Assembly: GCF_963678635.1 (NCBI RefSeq)
Contig: NC_087062.1
Location: forward strand, 88,761,845-88,825,844
Source: Symsagittifera roscoffensis
Taxonomy: Eukaryota > Xenacoelomorpha > Acoela > Convolutidae
Length of the DNA: 64,000 nt
Direction of reading: 5' to 3'
Of this stretch, positions 33,425 to 43,527 are shown piece by piece. The stretch's first letter is position 1. Each line of letters opens with the position of its first letter. Below the pieces are notes generated by a model. It was given only the letters and a program-made list of their open reading frames with translations. It was not told the origin of the DNA and did not search any database. The position numbers and the translations under genes are program-made.

Positions 33425-33740
33425 CAACTTTAAGCTAATCTATCACCGCTGTTGACTTTAGCAAATTTGGTAGGCTTTCTTTGACCATGCTCAAATTTTG
33501 TCGACCTTTGTCGACCCTGGTTGATTTTAATTGACTGTGTTTGACTCGTGTATCAACTTTTGTTGATTGAAGTACGAAATGTGCTCGACTCATGTATCGA
33601 GCCCGTTCTTCTCTTGTATCGACGCCAGTTGCTTCTTATAATGGCCCTGAATGACCGTAATCGACCATGCTCCGAACATTTATCGAGTCTCGTCAACTCA
33701 TGCATCCGCTCATTTTTCGACGCTGTGGTCGTCTTATTTT
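33425..33740 (+). repeat. Decayed GTCGAC-type minisatellite (duplicon D end)
   Basis: Diverged counterpart of 29430-29850, with words such as GTATCGACGCCAGTTGCTTC and TCGACCATGCTC. Confidence 0.6.
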
Positions 33741-33743
33741 TTC

Positions 33744-35607
33744 AAAAAATGTCTGAAATGCCTTATAGTTTATATTTTGAGAACCATTAGACGTTTTTGC
33801 CGTTTGAGCCAAAAAATTCTGTATGATTTCATAATCTTTGTATCATCACGAGGTCAAACTGTGTATTTTGTGAATTGTGAGCTGGTCTAATTAGCCTAGT
33901 CGACTCATTTTGCGGAATTAAGAACAAAAATTGCGGAATTCAGAACAATTTGCGAAATACATAAGCAATTATCTATTCATTACTTCGATATTTTACATTT
34001 TGCAGATTCCCTTTATACTCGCTGAGCCCGCTTACAATTTTCTGAATCTTCCTACATACGTGGAATTTAGTCCAATTTGCTTTTTTGCTTGTTGCGGAGT
34101 CCGCGACACAACTGAAGTGCCGACAAAATTTATGTTTCAAGGTAAATCTCCGCGGAATCTACGGAAGTTTTGTAAGCTGTATTCACATACAATTTGTCTC
34201 TGGCTTCCAGTGACTTACACACACCAATTGGTGCGCGTATCCAGAGCACATTTCTGCTTGGTAATGATGGTGTGTTTTGAAATTAGAATCACTTCTGATA
34301 AAAACAATTTTGAGCTTAAATTGAAACAGCCATCAAATATCGATATTTTTTGGCCGAGTTTTTTTTTTTGGTTTTCTCATTGTTGAGTTTTTCTTAACTT
34401 TACAAAATCATCTAAATTCTGCATTTGATGCATCCACAAATATGAAGTTTCCTTAAGTTACAGCCTATTAACATCAATTAATTATTTCAGTTATCGATCT
34501 AAAGCTCCATTTACGAACAGTAGATTTCATTTTTAGTGCTCGAATTGTATTCAACCACTCTTATTTTACTTCAAATTTTTAGTAACTCATTAATTAAAGC
34601 TTTCATTTTTGAACGTTTTTTTTGTGTTCGCGGATTGGGATGAAGGCTTCATCTGAGTTAATTATTTCAATTCCGAATGCTTGTCATTGAGCAGAAAAGC
34701 ATTTTTTGAGCAGAAATGTGTTCTTGAAAAGCTTGCCCGCCAGTATGCAAATCTAAGCCATTTAATGATAAAAATGAACTTAAAAATCTTTCAAATTGAG
34801 ATTTTGCCCTGAAATTATTTTGTCGCCAAAGCTACTCGGTTTTTAAGAAACTGGATTTTGAGCTAGCTTTTATTATTCCAAACTACTCAAACTGACAATT
34901 TTCTAAATTCCATATTGATACAGACATTTATCTTAGCCTAAATAACTGTTTGGCTATGAACTAAAAACATCAACTTGTATCAGAGTGAAAAAAAAATCTT
35001 CAAAAGTTGGTCAAAAAAATTTATTCAAAAGTTTTACCAGGACTTGATTTAAAAAGCCATGAGCGTCTACATTTTCATATTTTTCTTCGAAATGCTGATT
35101 AAAAAGATATTGATTTAAGATAAATTATGAAAACTTTTATAAGACAGATTCAGTACGCACTCGGTTGATCTATCAATCTTAGTTTTTCGTATTCATTTTT
35201 TAAAGAAAATAAAACTTATTTTTTGAAAAATAAATTTTCTCATTTTTGAACAACTGATTATCCTTTCCTTAACTCGCGAGGAGGAGGTTAGTTGGGCTGA
35301 AACTTAAAGCTTTCTGCAAAACAGATATGATTACATTGCACGCAACATTGAGCAATTTTAAACCAACAAAGCAAATTAGAGGTCGGATCTCAAATTGGCC
35401 TTTTGGGGAGAAAAGTATGAATTTGATCCGAGTTTAGTCTTTATGGTGTATTTGTTGATGAGGTAAAGACTACAAAAATGGCATTATTGATTTCTCGTAT
35501 AAATATTTTGATATTAGTTCAGTTGGTGTTTTCCTCTGAAATGTCAATTAAAACACCAGTACCGCCAGTCGAATGAATCTTATAGTTACTAACATAATAA
35601 CAATATG
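33744..35607. other. Intergenic, no gene recognised
   Basis: AT-rich. The 151-codon open frame at 33931-34386 has a hydrophobic N-terminal stretch but no recognisable domain and no cysteine spacing like the peptide family. From about 34.9 kb on, scattered words are shared with the region upstream of gene F (for example CACTCG(G/A)TTGAT(C)...ATCAAT at 35158 and 39515). This marks the upstream part of the E/F duplication. Confidence 0.4.
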
Positions 35608-36236
35608 AACCCGGGTTGACAAAAAAAGCTTATCATACCATTTCATAGTATGAAAAAAATGCTATCATACTATTTCATACTATTTCATAGACCAAAAAAA
35701 GTACTATGAATATAGCATGATAAGCATTTTTTTCATACTATGGAATATTATGATATGCAATTTTTTACATGGTATGGAATTAAATAAAAAGCTTGAAATT
35801 ATACAATTTTTAACAAAAAAAATTCATTTTTTAAAAAATAAAATATTTTTAAAATTTTGTATCAAAATTGTATGATAAGCATTTTTTCCATAGTCGCCAT
35901 ATATGAAATTGTATGACAAGCGTTTTTTCTATAGTCGCCATATATGAAATTGTATGATGAGCATTTTTTCCATAGTCGCCATATATGAAATTGTGTGATA
36001 AACATTTTTTCCATAGTCGCCATATATGAAATTGTATGATAAACATTTTTTCCATAGTCGCCATATATGAAATTGTATGATAAGCATTTTTTCCATAGTC
36101 ACGATATATGAAATTGTATGATAAGCATTTTTTCCATAGTCGCCGTATATGAAATTGTATGATAAGCATTTTTTCCATAGTCGCCATATATGAAATTGTA
36201 TGGTAAGCATTTTTCTTTTATGGACGTCAACCCGGT
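35608..36236. mobile_element. Short-TIR element with internal 41-bp minisatellite, in promoter of gene E
   Basis: Bounded by ACCCGGGTTGAC (35608) and GTCAACCCGGT (36226-36236). Gene F lacks it: in F the word TTTTCCACTGA lies about 60 bases before the ATG, and in E the matching TTTTCCTCTGA lies about 740 bases before. The left part has inverted ATCATACTATTTCATA words; the right part is the minisatellite. No transposase. Confidence 0.7.
35868..36212 (+). repeat. 41-bp minisatellite, about 8.5 copies
   Basis: The unit runs TTGTATGATAAGCATTTT, then TTCCATAGTCGCC, then ATATATGAAA. Eight full units differ by single substitutions, and a ninth is partial. Minus-strand open frames here are translations of the repeat. 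Confidence 0.95.
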
Positions 36237-36266
36237 AAGTTGAAAAAGTAAGTTAATTATTTAAAG

Positions 36267-36975
36267 ATGAAAATAAATCCGTTGTTTTTGTTTTTCTTGT
36301 TTTTATCATGCATCATTCATACCTGGGTTCACGCAACCAATGTTGGGTTCAGGAAACCGATTAATGAAACCAGGAATAGAATCCGACAAACAATTCCAAA
36401 ACACCGACTGCGGGAGTACTACGACAGAGTGGTTGAGATAAAACACAAAGCGCTTGAGCGAAAGGAGCACGAGATTACTAATCCAGTTGCAAGGAAATTT
36501 TTACGGTAAGTTCGGATCTACAAAACATTTCTTACCCCGGCGGATCATAAAAAGAAAACGTAAAAAACTGGCTGATCCCATAATAATTATCAATGCGCGT
36601 TGCCTGTAAAACTTCACACCTTAGAAGAATAAGCAATATTTCTGTTACAGTTCTTTGCTATTGAATAATAATAATAAATTACTAAGAAATCTAAATTGCT
36701 AGCAAGTTTTATGATTACTTTAAATAACTCTTAACAAACTGTGTGATTTCAGACATGCACACAGAAGGCGTACAAAAGAGAGGTGGGGATTTCTCAAGTC
36801 TATCTGGTCCTGGTATATTATAACAAAGTGTCAATCAAACGAGCATTGTGCTTACAAATGTAAATACAGAACCAGTTTATATACCAGTCCCTTCTCTCAG
36901 TTCTGCACCATTCATGCGATCTGTCAGAAGGCCGGATGTCTCTGTGGATGTCGAGAGTTTGAAAGAATCTTTTGA
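36267..36975 (+). CDS. Secreted eight-cysteine peptide precursor, copy E (two exons)
   Basis: Exon 1 is 36267-36505 and exon 2 is 36753-36975, with a 247-base phase-2 intron (CG|GTAAGT ... GTGATTTCAG|A). The precursor is 153 residues. It has a strong signal peptide (about 1-23), a basic pro-region, and a tribasic RRR at 84-86 as a likely release site. The cysteine domain has the same eight-cysteine spacing as copy A and ends six residues after the last cysteine. Exon 2 shares the W-x-F-x-K, K-C and SPFSQ/SPFSR stretches with A. Only ~30 bases of non-transposon sequence separate the ATG from the element at 35608-36236, so its promoter is probably element-derived. A satellite block begins ~90 bases behind the stop. 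Confidence 0.8.
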
Positions 36976-37062
36976 AAACGGATATGTCTGCAAACTGACT
37001 AAACAAACTCAATCGGTGATGATCATCTATTCAGTTCAATATATTTGATTTTTTTCTCATTT

Positions 37063-38149
37063 GACTCGACTGACGGCGCGACTTCAGAAACTACTGACGG
37101 CGGGATTTAAGAAAAGACTTAAGCGGCGCAACCTAGGAAAATACTTTAGCGGCGCGACTCACGAAAATACTGACGGCGTAACTTAGGAAAAGTTTTTAGC
37201 GACACAACTTTAGAAAAAACGGACGGCACGATTAAAAAAAATCCCTTCAACAGCGTAACTTACGAAAAGACTGACGGCTCAACTTAGGAAAAGACTTAAG
37301 CGGCACGAACTAAGAATACGGGGCGACTTACAAAAAATTGACAACGCGACTTAAGAAAAGACATTTGCGGTGCGACTTAAGAAACGACTGACGGTGCAAC
37401 TTAAGAAAAGACGCAAGCGGCACAACTTCAGAAAAGGTTTTAGTAGCGCAACTTCAGAAAAAAAAATTAGCGGTTCGACCTACGAAAAAACTGCCGGCGC
37501 GACTTAAGAAAAGACGCAAGCATTTTAAGGTGCATTTTAAGAAATGAATTTAGTGAGCCCACTTACGGAAAAACTGACGGCGTGGCTTAGAAAAACACTA
37601 GCAGCGCAACTTAAGAAAAGACTGACGGCACAGCTTAAGAAAAAACTTTAGCGACACGATTTAATAAAAAAAAATGACAGCACAATTTAAAAAGACTTCA
37701 GTGGCGCATTTTACGAAAAAACTGACGTCGCAACTTAAGAAACGACTTCAGCGGCAAAAATTACGAAAAAACTGACGGCGCACCCTGAGGAAAAGTTTCA
37801 GCGGCACAAGTTATGAAAATACTGACGGCGCAATTTATGAAAAGACTGACGGCGCAACCTAAGAAAAAACTTTAGCGGCGCGACTTACAAAAAACTGAAG
37901 GCTCAACCTAGGAAAACATTTTAGCTGTGCGACTTACGAAAAGACTGACCGCGCGACTTAAAAAAACGTTAGCGGCGGACTTAAGAAAAGATTTTAGCGG
38001 CGGACTTGACAAAATAATTTAGCGGCGTGACTTGAGAAAAGACTGTAGAGGCACGACCTAACAAAAGATTTTATCGGAGCGACTTACGAAAAGACTTTAG
38101 CGGCGCGACTTAAGAAATGACTGATGGCGCGACTCAAGAAATACTGTTG
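37063..38149 (-). repeat. Satellite block behind gene E, inverted and diverged
   Basis: Monomers of the main satellite in the opposite orientation to arrays 1 and 2 (GACTGACGGCGCGACTTAAG / GACTTAAGCGGCGCGACTTA), with many substitutions and indels. Absent behind gene F. Confidence 0.9.
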
Positions 38150-38330
38150 GTTTTTTTGCTCATTTCCGCAGGTTGCGGTGGTTTGTTCTGTCTCGCGCTG
38201 GTCTTGATTTGTCAGTTTTTGTCGGTCGCCTCATTTCTTTATGTCGCATCAACCCCGATGGTTCTTTGGTCGCGCCGTTCGCTTTGTTTTTTTTTTCAGT
38301 CGCGCCGGTCACGCTAGTATGGAACTCTCA
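38150..38330 (+). repeat. Second satellite monomer type behind gene E
   Basis: TCAGTCGCGCCGGTC and related words, as at 23846-24120. Here too it forms the distal end of the satellite block. The open frames at 38117-38358 are repeat translations. Confidence 0.7.
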
Positions 38331-39841
38331 AATTTGGATCGGGACGGCTTTTTCTTAGGTTACGGAAGTCGACTCTGCTAAAACTAATGAAAACAAAAAT
38401 TAAAAAGCAAAAAACGTTTTTTGAAGCACTTTGGGACGATTTTATATTTTGCATTAAGACTGATGACATGCCTCAAAGGTGAAGCATTGCATCATTGGAT
38501 TGCAGTTTCACTCTAGCATAAGCATGAAACTGGATGCTTAGCAGATGGCCACGCATCAAGATTGAAAAGCAATGCAAAGAAGTTTACATCCTTTCCGGCA
38601 GTTCACAAAAAAAATAAACAAAAATAAACCAACAGGATTTTTTTGGAGTAGAAAAGTGACTAGCGTCAGTAAACTACAAGCTTATAGCAACGAGAACGGC
38701 TGTTACTTAAATGTTATTATTTCGTATCTGAGCATTAAAAAATTTGCAACGAAAACTTCAAAATTATCATAGCTTTGCACGAAAATTTTTTAATTCAAAA
38801 AGAAAATTGTAATTATCGATAAGGTAAAAAATTTATAAAGCAAGGGCGGTTGATTTTTTTTTGGTTTCTGAAATATTTAGTTTGAGTGTTTCTGCGTGTT
38901 ATCTGCTGATACTTTTCATGGCGAATGACGAGGACACCGGTCTGATCCAGACAGTGAACTTATTAGATAATTTTGAGAGACAAAGTAGTCTCTCTGGTAA
39001 AGCATTCAATTAGAAGAAAATTATTAACCGAAGAGTGAACCACTGTTTATTACCGAAATTAGCCTTATTTTTGTATGATTTGAAAGCCAGCAAATTGAGA
39101 AATAATTAATTGACTACCGCCTAATTCGTTCAACTCCCGGTGAAAAGCCTTCATTTTGCTTATCTTGTTGAGCTCAATGTCTAGATCAAATCCGTCTTCT
39201 TTTCATTCAAGTTTTTATTTTTCTGCCAAAAAAATTGAATAATGAATCATGCTTATTAATTTCGCAAACCCGAACAATTTTTTTCAGATCTACTAAGTTA
39301 TTTTAAAAGTGTGGCAGTAAAGTTGCTGAATTTAGCTGAAATAGTTAAATTTGAAAATGTTTGGTGTAGTGAAAAAAAAGGTTGTCCAAATTTTGCTACT
39401 TAAGAAAAAGAGCTGAAAATGATAACAGAAAAGTTTCAGCATATATTTCGAAAAGCAGAAAAAAAACGATTTCATCAAGAAAAATTAATGTTTAAATTGG
39501 ATTAATTCAATAAGCACTCGATTGATCCATCAATTTCAATTTTTTTGCCCTCATTAGCAAGGTTAGATAATTAAATTATGCCAATATGGCTCCTATATGT
39601 TCCTCAAGACTCTTCATAAATTTAATTTGAAAATCTTTTTAAAATTAGTCGATAATAGCTGTGATCTGCGTGATATCCTTGAACGGTAAAGTAGCAATTT
39701 TATTAACTTTTATGAAGTTCGCAACTTTTGTGAACTACATGCTTAAAATACAAATTATGTGATATTTGTTTAATTGATGTTTTCCACTGATCAAGTTATC
39801 ATCAAATAGATTTTCCACGGGTCAAGTTTCTTAGGTTGACA
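38331..39841. other. E downstream flank and F upstream flank, no gene
   Basis: About 38420-39300 matches 40730-42380 (for example GTTATCTGCTGATACTTTT...GGTCTGATCCAGACAGTGAAC and CTACTAAGTTATTTTAAAAG), showing that E and F are tandem duplicates. No reading frame with recognisable features. Confidence 0.6.
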
Positions 39842-40558
39842 ATGAAGAAATTAAATATGTTGTTATTTTTGTTGTTCTTCTTATTTTCATGCATTATTCA
39901 GATCAATTGTTCAGAAACAAGAAGACCGATAACCAAGAACAGAATGAGCCAGCCATATTCAAAAGAAGATGCAAAACGTTTTCGCGAACAGTGGGCCAAA
40001 TCGCTTGAAAGTAAACATCGTGAGATTGCTAAGGAAGCTGCAAGAAAATTCTTGCGGTAAGTTTGGATCTCATAATGCACAAATTGTCTTGCTTTGCATC
40101 ATTAAGAGGAACCTAATGCTGTTAAATACCCCTCCCCTATTGAAAAAGTGGCGAGCGTTACACTTTAATTTTTTTCATAATCTAACTGTTATACTACTCT
40201 TTGGCGGTGGAATTTGTTTACTAGGTACTACAGGCATACAGGAAGTAATTAACAAGGTGTCGTACTGAAAAAGATCCTAAATACATCTCTCCAAAAAATA
40301 CTGAATAGCTGAATATGTTCAATGTGTGATTTCAGGCGAGCAGAAAAAAGACGTACTAGTACGAGGTGGGGGTTTCTCAAATCGTTCTGGTCGTGGTATA
40401 TTATAACCAAATGTCAATCAAACGATCATTGTGCCTACAAATGTAAACACAGAACCAGTTTGTACACAAGTCCCTTCTCTCAGGTCTGCACCATTCATGC
40501 CATCTGTCAGAAAGCCGGATGTCTCTGTGGATGTCGAGAGTTCGAAATTATTTTCTGA
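39842..40558 (+). CDS. Secreted eight-cysteine peptide precursor, copy F (two exons)
   Basis: Exon 1 is 39842-40056 and exon 2 is 40336-40558, with a 279-base phase-2 intron (CG|GTAAGT ... GTGATTTCAG|G). The ATG at 39842 is preferred over an in-frame TTG six bases earlier. The precursor is 145 residues: signal peptide (about 1-22), shorter pro-region than E, KRR processing site just after the intron, and the same eight-cysteine spacing with near-identical exon 2 to copy E. A poly(A) signal AATAAA lies at 40589-40594. No satellite or promoter transposon is present. This is the cleanest member of the family in the window. Confidence 0.85.
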
Positions 40559-40588
40559 AAACAGATATGAGTGCAAATTTCATTCAAC

Positions 40589-40594
40589 AATAAA
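40589..40594 (+). promoter_or_regulatory. Polyadenylation signal of gene F
   Basis: AATAAA, 30 bases after the stop codon of copy F. Confidence 0.6.
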
Positions 40595-41031
40595 TCCAAA
40601 AAAAAACAATATTATAATTAAACTGAAGTTATACTGATAATCTATTCAATTATCATATTTATTTCTCTCCTAATTGATTATTAATTAAGACCAATTGAAT
40701 AAACAAACTTGAAAAAAAAACGTTTAATTAAGCATTTTGGAGCGACTCATTATTTTGACGTATGACTGATGACACTTCTCAAAGGTGAGTCATCGCAGCA
40801 TTGGTTAGGAGCTTCGCTATAGCAAAAGCGCGAAACTGGATGCTTGGCAACTGGCCACGATTTAAGATTGAAAAGCATTGCGTGGAAGTATGCCACAAAC
40901 GATACGTTTGAATAACGGAAACGGAGGCGGAATGGTGCTGTTTTGGATGCAAAACACTTTAAAATTTCACTTTTTCCAGCAGCTGTCACAGCTAAGGATT
41001 TCGTTGAAAAAATTGTGAAAACAGTAGGCTG

Positions 41032-41316
41032 ATGTTAGTAGACGGATCTACTTAACAATTTCCCACCCACCTATGGTACCTTCTCAAGAATCCCCCCCCC
41101 TATAATTTACTTGCTCATTTGCTAAGTTCATGTTACGTGCTTATTTGCTAAGTGTAACAGCAGTTGGCAATTAGAACTTTCTCGGTTTCAGAATTTGCTG
41201 CTTTCTGATTGGCTGAAGGTTCGACTATTTTGCTAGTAATTTGCAAGCTGAACCTACTTAACTATCCCCCTTTTCTAACAGGGGGAAATTGTTAAGTATA
41301 TCCTAGTAGACTAACC
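41032..41316. mobile_element. Small inverted-repeat element (MITE-like family 2)
   Basis: ACTTAACAATTTCCC at 41050-41064 is the reverse complement of GGGAAATTGTTAAGT at 41283-41297. Weaker pairing extends outward (GTTAGT...GGATCTACTTAAC against GTTAAGTATATCC...ACTAAC). It has no coding capacity. A second copy lies at the same place in duplication unit 2 (about 43710-43995). Confidence 0.6.
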
Positions 41317-42029
41317 GGTGTACTTATTTACATAAAAAGTAAAACAGAATTCATCCTCTTCTCCAGCTCACCTAAAAAATTAAAGAAAACCGATCGATTA
41401 AGAAAAAAATTGTTCTCTCTGAAAAGTGATAATGGTCAGACATTTATGTGCATGCTGCAGTGCATCGTTTAAGAGGCGGATCACTTCAATTATAATTTTC
41501 AAGCGATTCTCACAGCTCTTGGATTGTGCCAAAAACAATTGTGCAAAAAGTAGCCTGTTTTTACTTAATCGGCGTATTTATTTTTTGGAAAAAGCCTATT
41601 AGAATGCATCCTTCCCCAGTGAACCAAAAAAAAATACAAGGTTATCCGGTTACTGTGGAAATAGCACATAGTAAGTATAGTTTTTTCTGTGTGGAGTGTT
41701 AAAAAAGATCTGAATGAAAAAATAAAAATAGGGCTTATTCGACCTTTTGAAATTATTTTTTCAGATTTTTTGCGTGTTGTCTGCTGATACTTTTTAAGGT
41801 GAAAGACAAGAGACTGGTCTGATCCAGACAGTGAACTTAATAGACAATTATGAGAGACAAAGCAGTAGCAAGGCACCCAATTAGAAAAAAATATTAGCCG
41901 AACAATGAACCACTATTTATTACAGCAATTAGTTTTACTTTCGGTCGATGTGAAGGTGAGCAAGTTGTGAAAAATTTGTTTGGTTACCGCGTAACTCGTT
42001 CAAGTACCCGCCAGAAGGGGACGGGTCTA

Positions 42030-42175
42030 CTAGCATGCTTGCCGTTTAGCATGTGGCTCTTAGCGCAATTAGAATTGAGTTAGTTTTCTCATATTTCCTT
42101 CTAAAACTCGAACTAAAGCGTGCCGCATCAAAGTAAATAGTTATTTCACTTGCGCATGCTAAGCGGCACGCTTGA
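42030..42175. repeat. Inverted repeat with GC-rich ends
   Basis: AAGCGTGCCGC at 42116-42126 pairs with GCGGCACGCTT at 42163-42173. An outer partner ATGCTTGCCGTTTAGCATG at about 42035-42053 also pairs imperfectly with CATGCTAAGCGGCACGC. Repeated in unit 2 at about 44707-44855. Possibly a small fold-back element. Confidence 0.5.
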
Positions 42176-43527
42176 AAGACGCTTCTCACAACCCCCCCCC
42201 ACCCCCGTCGCCAGATGCCCGTGTTTTGTTAGCTTTGCCCATTATATAGTTCACTGTCTGGATCACAACCGTCTTCTTGTCAATCACCTTTTTAAATGCC
42301 AATAAATTCAAAAAGTGAATCATTCTGTACAACTTGTACAGCTTGTGCATCAACTTGTACACGTTTTCATTCAGACTTACTAAGTTATTTTAAAAGTGTG
42401 TTTGTGAGGTAGTTGATACTGCCTTCTCTCTGTCAAAAAGTCGGTGACTCGAGGCCAACATGACCTGTGGCTGTTGCTTCAGAGCGAGGTTTTGATACCA
42501 AGCCAGAAAAATATCTTCAACCAGAGTCCATTCATTATTTTCAGAATAAGACGGACCAGCTCGTAGGTTTGCCTTTCTCTTGTTTTTCATACTTAACGAA
42601 CCTTTACGGTCAATACAAATGGTCTGCGAAGAGATTTGAACTCTATTCAATTACGATCCAGACCATTGCTCTGCGATTTAAGGAACCTTTGTAAACAAAA
42701 AATTCCACTGCCAATTGCACTTAGTTTTTGATGTGATAACGTGATAGTTGGAAATGAAAATAATTTATAGATAATGTCCTGAAACGGGAAAACATCTCAT
42801 CTCGAAGAAAAAATTTGAAGATTTTTTCCATAGTTTTTCGCAAAGCTTTCTGAAAATACGCAATTTGAAGTACAGAATGTGTGTAGTCACGCATTGCCCA
42901 CTTCGATGCGACCAATTAGCCGCAATTCAATTTCTAAAGTTTTTTTGAATTGGATACTTTGCCTAAACTTAGTTTGACGCGTTTGAGTTATAACCGAAGG
43001 TGGTTAACGCATAGAGTAATTTCGGATAGGTTACACCGTCTGCTCGTCACGCTATCTTATTTTCGGCCGGATAGATTCGTGCAACTTCTTAGTCTAATAC
43101 CGATCCTAATCTTACTCTTATATCTACTAGTCTCAGGGTGTTTAACTAGTCTCTGCTAGGCTCAATAGATCTAGAGTATACTGGCTTATTGCGGCAGCTG
43201 AAGTTCTCTTGGAGAGGCAACTAATTTCTAAGTTAAATTCAAATCTCTCTGGTGCTGAAATTACAAGTAATTTCAGCACTTACAAATAAGTGGGTTGTTA
43301 GTTATATGGATTATGATTGGTTAATATTAAATATTTTACAGTGGTAAAATATCTAATTTATCCAATAATAAAATGTAGTTTAGATCAGGTTCCACCCATC
43401 CGGGGTTTACAGAGTTTTTTAGAACTATCTTTCTTCTCTGCAATTTGAAGGATGGATGATGAACGTTGGTATTTGGCGAACATCATTTTCTTATCCGGTT
43501 CCTCTTGGAGAAGAACGTTCCAGGACG

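Larger units (their letters stand above)
29851..33743 (+). repeat. Segmental duplicon D
   Basis: Second copy of 25526-29850, clearly diverged, lacking the ~1 kb insert but carrying a complex palindromic insert (about 30490-31180). It contains the open exon-1 copy at 32160. Confidence 0.8.
40852..43527 (+). repeat. Tandem duplication unit 1 (~2.68 kb)
   Basis: Repeated almost exactly at 43528-46207, apart from homopolymer and short indels. The junction reads CCAGGACG|CTTGGCAACTGG. CTTGGCAACTGG occurs at 40852 and CCAGGACG at the far end (46200-46207), with a GCT microhomology. It contains no recognised gene; open frames on both strands (for example 42390-42650, 42950-43159) are duplicated with it but show no domain. 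Confidence 0.95.

Noticed and set aside
35849-36210. Minus-strand repetitive open frames of 93 and 112 codons
   Set aside because: They arise because the 41-bp minisatellite stays open in shifting frames; no independent sign of coding.
42950-43159. 69-codon open frame kept identical in both units of the tandem duplication
   Set aside because: The duplication is too recent for identity to mean selection; no signal, domain or splice context is seen.
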